From contig CM044306.1 of NCBI GenBank assembly GCA_024291935.2, positions 5,652,501 through 5,716,500 on the forward strand: 64,000 nucleotides of DNA, given 5' to 3'. Origin of the DNA: Okapia johnstoni. Lineage: Eukaryota > Chordata > Mammalia > Artiodactyla > Giraffidae. Below the pieces are notes generated by a model. It worked only from the letters and a program-made list of their open reading frames with translations, ran no database searches and was not told where the DNA came from. The number at the start of each line of letters is the position of its first letter. Position 1 is the first letter of the stretch. Positions 44,192-55,194 of the stretch are shown here, piece by piece. The translations under genes were made by a program, and so were the position numbers.

Positions 44192-44401
44192 GCCTGTGCT
44201 TAGTCGCTCAGTTGTGTCTGACTCTTTGCGATCGCATGGACTGTAGCCCACCAGGCTCCTCTGTCCATGGGATTATCCAGGCAGGAATACTGGAGTGGGT
44301 TGCCATGTCCTCCTCCAGGGGATCATCCCAAACCCGAGATCAAACCCAGGTCTCCTGCATTGGCAGGCAGAGTCTTTACAATGGAGCCACTTGGGAAGCC
44401 C
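44192..44401 (-). mobile_element. Bov-tA SINE
   Basis: 'gtgcttagtcgctcagttgt', the 'ccaggcaggaatactggagt' core, 'tggagccacttgggaagccc' end. Confidence 0.95.
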
Positions 44402-45286
44402 ACACCTACACAATCACGTGCATGTGTGCAAAATGCATGTGTGCACGCATCCTGTGCATTCACACCCAGCCAACCTGCCATCTGGGGTGACCTGTGACTG
44501 CCCGCAGGACCCAGGAGGACAGAGCTTCACCTGCCGTTCAAACAGAGAACTGCTTCTCAGGCCACAGAGCTCCAGCAGCTGAGTCACCTTGGGCTTCAGT
44601 GGCCCCATCTGTCCCCTCCGATCTGTGATAAGAAGGCTGGAGGAGCATCACAGAGTTTTTCCCTCGCTTTGCTTCCCGAGGCCCATAATTTAAAGAAAAA
44701 GGGTGGCTATTCAAGATAACGCCGGTGAGATTGACTAGCGTGAGAGATGGCATCTCGCGCTGGGCGCTTCGCTTCCCTGGGGTGTGACACACATCCCAGC
44801 CTTTGTCATGACCTGGGGGGGAGGGCTTCCCCTGACCTTGACTTCCAGTTTGCCCGTTGAACTGGCTTCGGTGAGGGGAACAGATGCAAAGACTTGCCAC
44901 CCCAAGGAAAGCACGTGCCCGGATCTCCTGCTGGTCTGAGGAGCATAAAACCTCAGGGAGCAGACTGATTCCAGCCACAGCCCAGAGTCGGGCTCCACTG
45001 GGCTCCAGCCTACCCACAGAGCGGCCAAGCGGCCGACCCGCAGAGAGTAACGAGCTGGCTGGCGTGTGTGTAGTTTCTACACAGCTCCGCCCTGGCCATG
45101 AACAACCCGTGCAGTACACCTCACTCCATCTACAGATTTACATTCTAGAGGTTTTGAAAATTAAATGGTAAAAAAAATCAAAGGGTGAATAAATTTTTTA
45201 AAGACTCAAATGCAATGGAAAGCTAGGAAGAAGACCGTGAATTGAATTACAGAGCTATTAACTGTCTCTGTCTCATAGAGCCTTAT
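44402..45286. other. single-copy sequence with a MIR fragment
   Basis: About 44575-44680 ('gctgagtcaccttgggcttc', 'ggccccatctgtcccctccg') is a diverged antisense MIR. About 44640-44780 ('cccataatttaaagaaaaag', 'caagataacgccggtgagat') looks like single-copy candidate regulatory DNA. The 193-codon minus frame at 44538-45119 is not supported. Confidence 0.4.
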
Positions 45287-45448
45287 TGTTCAGCCACTCA
45301 GTCATGTCTGAGTCTTCGCGAACCCATGGACGGCAGCACACCAGGCTTCCCTGTCCTTCACTGTCTCCCAGAGATTGCTCAAAGTCATGTCCATTGAATC
45401 GATGATGCCACCCAACCACCGCATCCTCTGTCGCCCCCTTCTCCTTAT
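45287..45448 (-). mobile_element. BovA2/BovB 3' fragment
   Basis: 'ttgttcagccactcagtcat' to 'atcctctgtcgcccccttctcc'. A short antisense BovB-type tail. Confidence 0.93.
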
Positions 45449-45559
45449 GGAGCCATTTAAGCATATTGAAAATGTAACAGAATGCCTTCTAAAAACTCAG
45501 TTTAACTTTTGTCCTATTCCTTTAAGACACTAAAGCTGACACCCTATCCAAGGGACGCA
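45449..45559. other. single-copy sequence
   Basis: Nothing recognised. Confidence 0.3.
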
Positions 45560-45952
45560 TGTAGGCCTTAGGGCCTCCCTCTTGAAGCCCCCTCCCATCT
45601 CCCTCCCCATCCCACCCCTCTAGGTTGTCACAGAACACTGGGTTGAGCCCCGAGGGCGCACAGCAAATTCTCACTGGCTATCTGTTCTACATACGGTAAT
45701 GTATGTTTCCATGCTACTCTCTGAATTCGTCCCACCCTCTCCTTCCCACACTGTGTCCACAAGTCTGTTCTCTATGTCTGCGTCTCCATGGCTGCCCTGC
45801 AAATACGTTCATCAGTAGCATCTTTCTAGATTCCATATACATGCATTAATGTACAATATTTCCTTCTCTTTCTGGCTTACTTCACTCTATAAAATAGGCT
45901 CTAGTTCATCCGCCTCATTAGGACTGAGTCAAATGCAAAGAAATCAAATTTT
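45560..45952 (-). mobile_element. L1 LINE 3' region, antisense
   Basis: 'ccccatcccacccctctagg', 'gtcccaccctctccttccca', 'gtgtccacaagtctgttctc' and 'cttacttcactctataaaat' are antisense ruminant L1 landmarks in order. Confidence 0.93.
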
Positions 45953-45981
45953 GATAGCAAAGGTCCTCATCACTCAAGGAC

Positions 45982-46318
45982 AATTTGGATTAAAAATGAT
46001 ACAGATGAATTCACATACAAAACAGAGAGAGACCCACAGACAAAGAAAACAGACTTACGGTTAACAAAGGGGAAGATGGGAAGGGATAAATTCAGAATTG
46101 GGGATTAACAGATCCACACTACTGTATATAAAATAAACAATAAGGACCTGCTATAGAGCATGGGGAACTCTACTTAATATTTTGTAACAACCTACAAGGG
46201 AAAAGAATCTGAAAAATAGATGCCTATGTATGAGAAACTGAATCTCTTTGCAGTACACCTGAAAGTAACAGAACATTGTAAATCAACTACACTTCCATAA
46301 AAGTAAAATTTTTTAAAA
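45982..46318 (+). mobile_element. L1 LINE 3' end, sense
   Basis: 'gagacccacagacaaagaaa', 'aaggacctgctatagagcat' and 'cagtacacctgaaagtaaca' match the older artiodactyl L1 3' UTR also seen at 24597. It lies within 30 bp of an oppositely oriented L1 end. Confidence 0.9.
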
Positions 46319-46395
46319 GACCGCAAAGTAAATCCATTTTTTAAAAGATGGGAAGAAATAAAAGTTTGTGACTTTATTTAAAAAGGAATGACAAG

Positions 46396-46857
46396 TTATG
46401 AAGTTTGTTTTAGCCTCTGTTTAACCAGAGTCAGCTGTGAATGCAACTCTTTCTTAATTCTTCCAGCGAACAAAGAATAAATCAAATGCTGATTTGGCGG
46501 GCATAATTTTTCTGACAAGATTGTCTGATAGCGCGATACAGCATCCTTGATTTCACGTTTGACTTTCACAGCACAATCATAAAGAGGACATTTTTGCAAA
46601 AAATATTTGAAGGCGTCATCAGTTTTCCCAATGGCCTGCCTTAATCCTCTAAAATTCAAATGTCTCTCTTTTGAAGTGCCTGTCATTTCATCAGCCTCGA
46701 AGATTCCCTCCTCTGTAATTGTTAACTGGCTGAATTCTGCTATATTCTCACTTGCCAGTAGCCTTGCATGGGATTCAAATAATTCTCCATAATCACTTTG
46801 ATCAACCTCAGGAAATTTTGCATCTTTGGCAAAATTTGAAATGGTTTTGCATGATAC
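46396..46857 (-). pseudogene. unidentified 153-codon open frame with nearby AATAAA
   Basis: The minus strand is open for 153 codons from just inside a TGA (46858-46860) to the TAA at 46396-46398, in A/T-rich DNA where stops are frequent. The first in-frame Met would give 96 residues. AATAAA follows 18 nt after the stop (46373-46378). The predicted protein is hydrophilic, helix-prone and Lys/Glu/Gln-rich (for example AVKVKREIKDAVSRYQTILS). It has no signal peptide or membrane segment. I do not recognise the family. A diverged, frame-broken relative of its 3' part lies at 47752-47900. It may be the 3' end of a retrocopy, an old pseudogene or a terminal exon. No oligo-A tail or clear splice acceptor is visible. 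Confidence 0.35.
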
Positions 46858-46977
46858 TCAAGAATGTTTAACGTACGGCAAACCAGAACAGACCAACCTA
46901 CAAATCTAATGATGACAAGTGGAAACATACAGTAATGTTAAGTGTGAAGGATGTGGGGGTAGGAGCAGAATTTGTAA

Positions 46978-47250
46978 CAGCCCAAGAGCAACTGTTTTTG
47001 TGTTTTGGCAAATTTGGTTTTCCTATTTGACCTTATAATGTCAGGGACTTCAGTCCTGAGAATGTAGGCAGCCCAGGAGTGGCTATTTTTGTGTTTTGGC
47101 AAATTTAGTATTCCTATGGGACCTTATAATGTCAGGGACTTCAGTCCTGAGAATGTAGGCAGCCCAGGAGTGGCTGTTTTTTCGCTTTGGAAAATTTGGT
47201 TTCCCTATTTGACCTTATAACTTCAGGGACTCTGATCCTGAAAACGTGGA
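46978..47250. repeat. 91-bp minisatellite, three copies
   Basis: Three direct tandem copies of 91 bp begin at 46978, 47069 and 47160, each with CAGCCCA(A/G)GAG and 'ccttataa'. Copies 1 and 2 are very close; copy 3 is more diverged. Short A/T-rich spacer DNA precedes it, and a BovA2/BovB tail follows within 10 bp. Confidence 0.95.
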
Positions 47251-47256
47251 AAACAT

Positions 47257-47397
47257 CAGTTCAGTTCAGTTCAGTCGCTCAGTCATGTCCGACTCTTTGC
47301 GACCCCATGAATCGCAGCACGCCAGGCCTCCCTGTCCATCACCAACTCCCGGAGTCTATCCAAACCCATGTCCATCGAGTTGGTGATGCCATCCAAC
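47257..47397 (-). mobile_element. BovA2/BovB 3' fragment
   Basis: CAGTTCAGTTCAGTTCAGTC hexamer tail to 'tggtgatgccatccaacc'. It is strongly 5'-truncated. Confidence 0.95.
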
Positions 47398-47419
47398 CAT
47401 CATGGACCCCTGTACATGA

Positions 47420-47751
47420 TCCAGGGACATTCACTGTAATATGTAAAGAGTTCACACAAAACAATGAGAAAATAATGGGCAGAAATAAAAACCTATTGTG
47501 AAAACAAGAAAGAAGCACAGGAGACTAACAACCACAGGAAAAAAATTCCTCTCCACTGTAAACAAAGAAATGCACAACAAAGCAACGCTTCCCCATCAAA
47601 GGAACATTTTTTAAATTATAATTCTCGATGCTGCTAAGGTTATAAAGAACCAAACCTTCCTCATCACTGTTGGTAGAGTGTAAATTGTACAGGCTATCCA
47701 GAAAGCAAATGCAAAGCTATATCCAGCCGTAAAATTATTTCAACAGCATCG
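47420..47751 (+). repeat. old L1-like fragment (probable)
   Basis: 'cacaaaacaatgagaaaata', 'cttcctcatcactgttggta' and 'gtgtaaattgtacaggctat' follow the order of an old L1 3' coding region, strongly diverged. Confidence 0.45.
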
Positions 47752-47900
47752 TACTTTTTTTTTTTTATGAAGTCCCATGTTGCCTGTTCATATCCTCACA
47801 TCATTCTTACAATGAACAAAGACTAAATCAAATGTTGATTTTGAGGGCGTAATTTTTTCTGGGGAAAAAAATCGTCTAGTGGCACAAAACAATATCCTTC
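47752..47900 (-). pseudogene. decayed relative of the 46396-46857 open frame
   Basis: Plus-strand AATGAACAAAGACTAAATCA and the next roughly 45 bases align with GCGAACAAAGAATAAATCAA at 46465 onward, at roughly three quarters identity over about 100 bp. The matching reading frame here has a frameshift and a stop. Confidence 0.5.
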
Positions 47901-49000
47901 ACTCTGAGTGAAGTTAATTGCTTTTTCAGCTCTCTCCAGAGTTTGATCTCTCACTTGGAGGCCACTTTGCACAGGAAATAAAGCCTTCCCTCGGAGTCCC
48001 CACAGGAAGTGGCATGGAGCCAGGCAGAGCTGTCTGGGAGTCTCCTACCCCAATCAAGGGACTCCTAGCTCACTTGCCTCTGTTTCCTTCCTCAGCAAAA
48101 TCAAACTCCTGTAAGTTCAGGCCTGTGTGTGGATCCCAGGTAGCAAGAAGCTGGGACCTCAGGCCCTGGATGGCCAGGACTCTACTCATCACGCCAAGAG
48201 TGGTTATTTCTGGGTGATGGGCGTTGAGAGCTTTTCAACTTTCTTCTTCAAACTTTCTGTGGAGGTATAAATTTCGACAATGAGCAAGCATCACATTTAC
48301 AATCATAAAAGGAAATTATTTTTAAAAAGGGAGAAAAAGAGAGGGGATTCGCATGAACAAAGCCCAGAAATAGAACTGGGAGGAGGGATGAAGAGAAAAT
48401 GTCAAGACAATTCAGAGGCTAGAAGCTTCAATAGCAGGTGGGTTGGGTGGAATCAGACGGTGAGGGTCCAAAATTATCTCACTGAAAGAGTGCTTATCTC
48501 TGTGTGCAGTGAGGAGCCAGGCATGGTGAGGAGAAGGCAATGCCTTAGAGGGGGCCGTGGGGAAATGGAAAAAGCACTAAGCTGCTGAATCAACCCTCAC
48601 CTGAAGTACACCCTACCTCTGGATTTTTCAGACATGTAGATGCCAATTAGTTCCTTTTATTTTTTTAAGCCACTTTGAGTCAGGCTTTCCATTTACAGCA
48701 ACAGAAAGTATTCCAGCCGGTAGACTTTCCAAAGCAACGTGGCTCCGAGTAAGACGTTAGGGTGAACCTGCCACTCCTTGTCCTGTTAAAATAGGACATG
48801 CTGCTTAAAATTCACTGAGCCTTAGTCATCCCTACAGATGGAACAGGATGCTTGCGTCCTCTCTCACCAGCATAAGGATAAACATTCTGAGGATATAATG
48901 AGACTCTTAGATGAGCAGATTTGAATTTTTCAAGTCCCACTTGCAGACACAAAAGCAGTTGGTCCGATGTCAGGGACTGAATTGCTTAAGAGGGTCAGAT
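47901..49000. other. single-copy sequence
   Basis: No repeat or exon is recognised. Frames at 47918-48588 are short and unsupported. Confidence 0.45.
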
Positions 49001-49004
49001 CTTC

Positions 49005-49155
49005 AGGGAAGTGTGCCCCAGATGTGAAGTGTCAGACGTGTGCATAGGAATCACAGTGTGGGGCTGGGGTGGGGGCAGGGGGGAGTGGATTCTGATTGAA
49101 CAGGTCTGCGGTGGAGCCTAACACTCTGCATTGCAATAAGCACCCGGGGGATTCA
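49005..49155 (+). repeat. MER5-like hAT-Charlie fossil
   Basis: 'gtgcataggaatcacagtgt', 'attctgattgaacaggtctg' and 'actctgcattgcaataagca' follow the MER5 pattern. Confidence 0.6.
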
Positions 49156-49214
49156 GAGACAGCCAGGAGCTGAAGTCAGATCAAGGAACTCACTGTCTTC
49201 TGGGGCTCCTTTCG

Positions 49215-49450
49215 AAGCATCCCAAATAGCATGTTTAAGAACTTAAGCTCTAGAGTCAGACCTTCCCACCCACCGCCTTACCAGCTGTGCAAATTGGGCA
49301 CATCACTTATACTCTCTAAACCTTGGGCTCTTACATGTAAAAATGGGGTAACAATAGTACCTAGCTGCTATGACTGAAAAGATAAAACACGTAAAGAAAT
49401 TAGCATAGCATCTGGCACCTAGTAGGTACTCCCCAAAGACAGCCATTTTT
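49215..49450 (-). repeat. MIR SINE, nearly full length
   Basis: 'aagctctagagtcagacctt', 'agctgtgcaaattgggcaca', 'gtaaaaatggggtaacaata' and 'tctggcacctagtaggtact' follow antisense MIR. Confidence 0.85.
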
Positions 49451-49788
49451 CTTACTCCAACCCAGCAAGGAAGCCACGTGGTCTGAGCTTTGCAAAATGT
49501 TACAAGTGAACAAGAATAAATGGCCAAGAATAAATGAAAGGCAATTAGATGTAAACTGCCAATAACAAGTCATTTGATGTACAGCCCTCAGTCTCAGAAA
49601 TCTTACGTAAGCTGTGTCTTGACTTGTAATGAAATAGTCCTCAAAGCTTTCTGAGTTGCTCTTCCCAGGTTACAATCCTCAAATCTGGCTAGAATAAAAT
49701 TTTCCAATTTTTTCTTGAAAAAAAAAAAAAAAGCAATGCACATGTCCACTGGAACCTCTCAAAGAGTATCAAACGTTGGCTCCCTTCC
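49451..49788. other. single-copy sequence
   Basis: Nothing recognised apart from an A-run at 49719-49732. Confidence 0.4.
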
Positions 49789-49796
49789 CTGCCCAC

Positions 49797-50014
49797 CTGC
49801 GTGCGTGCTTAGTCGCTCAGTCCTATCCGACTCTTTGAGCCCCCATGAACTGCAGCCCACCAAGCTCCTCTGCCCATGGAATTCTTCAGGCAAGAATACT
49901 AGAGTGGGTTACTATTCCCCTCTCCAGGGGATCTTCCCAACCCTGAGATCGAACCGGGTCTCCTGCATTGTAGGCAGATTCTTTACCCGCCTGAGCCACC
50001 AGGGAAGCCCCTCA
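49797..50014 (-). mobile_element. Bov-tA SINE
   Basis: 'gtgcttagtcgctcagtcct', the 'tcaggcaagaatactagagt' core and 'gagccaccagggaagcccc'. CTGCCCAC (49789-49796 and 50015-50022) is a candidate target-site duplication. Confidence 0.95.
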
Positions 50015-50022
50015 CTGCCCAC

Positions 50023-51302
50023 AGATATTGTAAATCCCTACAACTTACCGCTCCATTCCCACACTCCTCATGCTCCAGGGTTTTCCCCGCCCACCTCGCC
50101 CTGGTTTAACGATGCTTAACTCCTCGGGCTTCCTTCTCTGTTTGGGTTCTGCTTTGCTTTGCTGGGGCGGGGACAGCTGTTCTGTGTTGTCCTGTGTCAC
50201 TGCCCGCCCCTCGGATTCTGCACAACCAGGAGGACCCGGGAGCTGATGGGAGTGGGTTAGCTGGGACTCCTTGGGTTGAATGTTGGCAAAACCCAACCCA
50301 AGTTGACACCGTTAAAAGACAGAATTTCCAGGGTGGCGTGACTCAGATGTCCAGAGGACAGTGAGACTGGTGTTCACAGCTGGACCCGGGACCCAGCCCC
50401 TCTTCCAGATCTGTCTCCCCTGGACCAACATCATTTTAGGAAGCCCCACAGCGCTCCAGCTCCTACGCCCCGCAAGCCTAAATTCAGGCAGAGAGCTTCC
50501 TGTTCTGAGACCTCCTCTCACAAGCCCGGAATTCGGGCTCTTTGGCCCTGATTAGCCTATCTCGGGTCATGTGTTCATCCCTGACCCAATCCCAGCAGCC
50601 GGACTAGGCTGGGGGTGGGACTAGCTGCTGCAGAACCAGAGGGTAGAGACCGGGCTAAGAGGTGGATGCAGCTAAGAGAACCACGGCGCTACTTTACTGA
50701 TGCCGGGCAGTCGGAGCCCCGCATGCAGGTGATCCTCTACCCTGGGAAGTCTTTCCTCCATGGAGGACGGGGGAGAAGATGTCTGAAGACCCCCACAACC
50801 AGCCTGTGGGGGGATTATGTCACAGGGATGTGTGGTTGTGCTATGAAGCATAGAATCCTTGACAGTCAGTATAAGGACAGATGTCCATATTGCAGAGTCT
50901 TGGTGTAGGTTGCAGAAACTCCAGCACATGTCAACTCCCCAGTTCAAACACCTACCATGGCTCCCCATGGAACCGAACTCCTCAGCCTGACATTTGTAGT
51001 CTCCGTGACCTCACCCCACGTGGATCCTTGATGATCTGCCCTTGGGTTCCTTCTGCGTGGTGTCCTCTGCCTCTCTGACACTCAGTACCACTCATCTCCT
51101 CTCTGCACCTCGGTGCCTCAGCCCCTCAGTCCTCGAAGGCCCCTCCTTCTCTAGGCCCAGCAGTGTCCTGGTGGAAAAGCCCTGGAAAAGGAGACAATGG
51201 AGGTCCTTGATTCTCACACTGGTCCTGCAGCCTTTCTCCGATCAGTCAACCTCACAGGACCTCCGCCACCTCCCAGTTCAGGCTTCTGCCAAAGGCAGAA
51301 GC
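50023..51302. other. single-copy sequence
   Basis: No repeat is recognised. A 97-codon plus frame (50615-50908) ends in a Cys-rich patch but has no family resemblance or exon signals. Confidence 0.45.
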
Positions 51303-51522
51303 GTGTGTGTGCTCAGTCGCTCAGTTATATCTAACTCTTTGCAACTCCGTGGACTGTAGCCCGCCAGGCTCCTCTGTCCATGGGATTCTCCAGCAAGAAT
51401 ACTGGAGTGGGTTACCATTTCTTTCTCCAGGGGATCTTCCTGACACATGGATCGAACCCACGTCTCTTGCGTCTCCTACGTTGGCAGGCAGATTCTTTAC
51501 CAGTGTACCACGTGGGAAACCG
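51303..51522 (-). mobile_element. Bov-tA SINE
   Basis: 'gtgctcagtcgctcagttat', the 'ctccagcaagaatactggag' core and 'ccagtgtaccacgtgggaaa'. Confidence 0.94.
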
Positions 51523-51917
51523 CAGGTCAAAACAGGTCAAAAAAAGCAGCGTGAAAACTAACTGAAAAGAAGCATGCACCCCCACCTCAAGTTCTTCCTT
51601 TCCTTGGAACATACAAAACCTTAACCTACCCTGCCTGTCAGCAACCCCTCTCCTACTGTTGGCTCTTTTGAAACATGCCCAGCATATATAAGGGGCCCAT
51701 CTCCTCTTGTGTGCCAAGCCCAGGTCACAGACCCTCGAGGTTCCCCTAGCCCCTCAGCGCCCTGGTCCTGCACCCCTCCTGGCCTGAACTCCACGCTGAA
51801 ACAAGACAAGAAACAACACCAGTTGCAGGGACCAACAACCCACGCGAGTGGCACCGAGCTCACTCGAAACGAAAGACGTAGATACAGCAGATACAGCTTG
51901 AAGCGGTTGCTGAGCTT
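51523..51917. other. single-copy sequence
   Basis: Nothing recognised. CATATATAAGG at about 51683 is TATA-like but isolated. Confidence 0.4.
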
Positions 51918-52064
51918 CCTTTTTTTTCCTTCAATTTTTTGTTTGATTTTTCTTATCTTTGGGCCTCACCACATGGCATGTGCGATCTTAGTTCTCCAGG
52001 CATCAAACCCGCGCCCCCTGCAGTGGAAGGTGAAGTTTTAACCACTGGACTGCTAGGGAAGTCT
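51918..52064 (-). mobile_element. CHR-type tRNA-Glu SINE
   Basis: A T-rich tail, 'gggcctcaccacatggcatg' and 'ttaaccactggactgctagg'. Confidence 0.92.
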
Positions 52065-52623
52065 CCTTAATAAGTTTTTTCTAGAAGACAAGTAATGTGC
52101 CTCATCTATCTCTGTGCCCACAAAGCACAATCAACAGAGCAGATGCTTTGACTGTAAGATCTGTACGCATCTCAAAAGTTCGGCAAAAAGAGTTCTCTTT
52201 TACGGAGAGGAGAAAACAAGGCTGGAAGAATCAGGAGCGGGAAAGTGGGATGAAAGCGTGCCATGATGGAATCTGAGATCAGAGGATGTTTTACCCTGAG
52301 ACCAGTCAGTTCTCAGGAGGGGCTGTGAGCCGGCGAGGGCGCAGACACCCCAAAGGTCAAGGGCTGGAAGAAGGAGAGAAGCTTAACTGCAGTTTGGCTA
52401 AGAAGTATCTTGTTCTGATGGATCTGTGGAGACAAGCAGTTCAGCTAGTCATTTATGGAGCAAAGAATGAGAATTTGGAGGGTCTGTGTCTGGCCTTATC
52501 GTAGGTCCACGAGGCTTATTTAAGTCAAATGGGAAAGGCTGGTTCTTTGCAGTGAGCTGTGCTCCAGACAGATGGGTGAAGAGATTCCTTGAATTGTTAT
52601 TATTTTCCAGGAACACAGGGCCT
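52065..52623. other. single-copy sequence
   Basis: Nothing recognised. Confidence 0.4.
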
Positions 52624-52665
52624 GCACACACACACATACACACACACACACACACACATACACAC
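52624..52665. repeat. (CA)n microsatellite with TA interruptions
   Basis: About 21 dinucleotides, mostly CA with two CATA interruptions, then ACACGGG. Confidence 0.96.
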
Positions 52666-52746
52666 GGGAGCATACACATGCACACATGCATGTGCACAGA
52701 TAGACAACAGACCACAAGGAAGTCTTGTTTTTAGAGCTTCCTGCAG

Positions 52747-53045
52747 GAATTCCCAGGTGGTCCAGTGGTTAAGAATCAGCCTGCCAATGCAGGGGACATG
52801 GGTTTGACCCTGGTCCAGGAAGATTCCTCATGCTACAGGGCATCCGAGCCCGCGCTCCACAGGAAAAAACCACCACAATGGGAAGCCCGTTCACCACAAC
52901 GAGGAGAAGCCCCCGCTTGCGGCAGCTAGAGAAAGCCCACGCAGCCACGAAGACCCAACACAGCCAAAATAAATTAAAAATTTTTAAATTAAATAATAAT
53001 TAAAATTAAAGTATAAACGACCTGGGGAAAACTTCTTTTAAAAAA
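52747..53045 (+). mobile_element. CHR-type tRNA-Glu SINE, full length
   Basis: TTCCCAGGTGGTCCAGTGGT head, 'gcccgcgctccacagg' body, 'gccacgaagacccaacaca', then an AAATTAAAAATTTTT-type tail. AGCTTCCTGCAG (52735-52746) / AGCTTCTTGCAG (53046-53057) is the target-site duplication. Confidence 0.95.
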
Positions 53046-53057
53046 AGCTTCTTGCAG

Positions 53058-53861
53058 TTATAGTTTTCTTTTTTTTTTTTTATCTCGGACACAAGTTTGA
53101 CCCTCCCAACCGGGGCAGGTCAATCGACCTCTCAGTTTTGCAAAGCCAGCATCCACTTCCAGTGTGAGAATTTGAGATGGAGAACAAATGCCCTGCATAT
53201 CAATGAACGCGTCCTCTGAAATGATGATTGCTTTAAAGTTAAAAATGAAATTTCCTCTCCCAAGGGCCCTTCAGAAGATGAGAGTTCTGGGCACTGAGGA
53301 GAGGAAGCCAAGCCTGAAACCAGGTCAAGGTTGGGGAGTGAGGACGGGACCCCATGGGCCCTGGGAGGAGGCAGACCACCTGTGTTTGTTTCTCTGGATT
53401 GTCATGGCCTCTGCCCACCCTGAGCCATCAGGGAGAAAGTCTGGTCTATGGGTAAGCAAGTAGCGCTTACCCAGTGGTGTGCTGCTAAATGTTTAACAAC
53501 TGGCTCTCTGGAAAGATTGGGGAAAGGTGGGAGCCTTACTTCATAGAGTTTGCCAACTTCCACAGTGTAAATACTCCCACCATGGTCCACTCAAATCTAC
53601 CAAACACAAAATTCCTGAAATCTAACAACTGGCACCCATACAAAGGTGTAAGTCATCTCTGGCACGCACAGGTGTATTTGTGTTGTATGTCAGGCAAATT
53701 TCAGGGGAGGTGGTAGGCAGCAGCCTAGGGAAGTTGGTTACAAGATGACCAAAAGCAGTGATCAAGCTTGATGAGTGGATGAGATGACTGGATTTGGAAA
53801 TGCATAAGAATTTCTCAGGAGTCCCCAGCATCCTTGGAGTGGGGGACCTGGAATAGGTGGG
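53058..53861. other. single-copy sequence plus an unnamed old repeat
   Basis: About 53460-53720 ('gtgctgctaaatgtttaaca', 'cacagtgtaaatactcccac') has the look of an old diverged repeat that I cannot name. About 53200-53280 is A/T-rich single copy. Confidence 0.4.
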
Positions 53862-54072
53862 GCTTCCTAGTATCAAATGAGCTTCCTAGTATCAAATGGC
53901 TCAGATGGTGAAGAATCTGCCCGCAATGAGGAAGGGTTCAATCCCTGGGTTGGGAAGATACCCTGGAGAAGGGAATGGCTACCCACTCTGGTATCCTTTC
54001 CTGAAGAATTCCATGGACAGAGTCTGTAGTCTGTGGGATCACAAAGAGTTGAACATGACTGAGTGACAGACA
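53862..54072 (+). mobile_element. Bov-tA SINE with duplicated head
   Basis: GCTTCCTAGTATCAAATGA is tandemly repeated (53862-53880 and 53881-53898). Bov-tA then continues from GGCTCAGATGGTGAAGAATC to 'gttgaacatgactgagtgac'. Confidence 0.92.
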
Positions 54073-54221
54073 CTTTTACCTTTCGCTTTCACGTGGTCAA
54101 GGGAAGGTGGGGACTCAGGTTATCTGGAAAGTGAGGGGGCCAAATACTGGGCCCTGAGTGGTCTACAACAGCTGGTTCAAAGTGCCCTGCATGACCCTAA
54201 CCCTTAGGTCTCCCCAGGCCC

Positions 54222-54398
54222 AGTTCCCAGCTGGATCAGTGGTAAAGAGTCCACCTGCCAGTGCAGGAGATGCAGAAGATTGGAGTTTGATCCCTGGGTC
54301 GGGAAGATCCCTGGAGGAGTAAATGGCTACCCACTCCAGTATTCTTGCCTGGGAAATTCCATGGACAGAGGAGCCTGGTGGACTACAGTCCACTGGGC
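54222..54398 (+). mobile_element. Bov-tA SINE
   Basis: 'agctggatcagtggtaaaga', 'ttgatccctgggtcgggaag' and 'gagcctggtggactacagtc'. It is cut short at the 3' end. Confidence 0.93.
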
Positions 54399-55194
54399 GG
54401 TCAACACTTTTAATCAAAGCCAGAAACTACCACTCCTTCCCTTACATCCCTTGGGGTACCAAGTCCATTAACTGGGCGAGATGGAAACAGATGGACAGAG
54501 CTCTTGAGGGGCTTAGGAGCTCAGAGGCATCGGTTTCACGAAGGAATCTCACCTACCTCCAGGGTTATGCAGTGGAACAAATTTGCAATTTCCAGCTCCA
54601 GGATGCAGGGAGTGGTGCTGGGCTTCATTTTCTTTAAGTTGGATTCTGTCTAACTCCAAATTTGCCTCCTATTGGGGTAGCAAGAAACTCAATCTCGTTC
54701 AAAGTTGGGGCTTCCCCCCGCCTCTCTCTGCCCAGAGTCACAGGAATGAACCAGCGATCCTTGCAAAGTTAAAACATCTCAAGAGCCTGCGATCTGCGCT
54801 GGTCCCTTGAAATTCAGCAGTTCCCAAGCATCTGGCTAGGTTCAAGCTTGGGCTCTGCAGAGACAGGGAGCCCTGGTGCCCTACCCCCCCACTTTCCACA
54901 AACTCACCCCCTGAGAACCTCAAAGGAGCAAAACCCAAGGAGCCTCTATCTCCTCCTTCCTGTTCTTGGAGAACCTCCCTCCCTTTGCTGCTTCTACATC
55001 TGTCCCTGCAAAGCCTCAACCCTCTCTCTTCTGCTCCAGGCGCCCCCAGCACCATCTACTTGGTGAGCCAAGGCTTTTTCAGGGACCAAGAGGAGAGAGG
55101 GTGGTCTTCACAGCTTCTGCCCTGCAAGTGCCTCAAGACAAGCAGAGAGACTCGCCCTGCAGTACAGAGAACCAAACCAAATTGCTCCAGACGG
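54399..55194. other. single-copy sequence
   Basis: Nothing recognised. Confidence 0.4.

Noticed and set aside
50615..50908. 97-codon frame ending in a Cys-rich patch that looks zinc-finger-like
   Set aside because: The cysteine spacing (CGC, then CPYC) fits no family I know, and there is no repeat of the motif or exon signal.
51675..51700. isolated TATA-like box CATATATAAGG
   Set aside because: There is no downstream exon, CpG content or other promoter signal.
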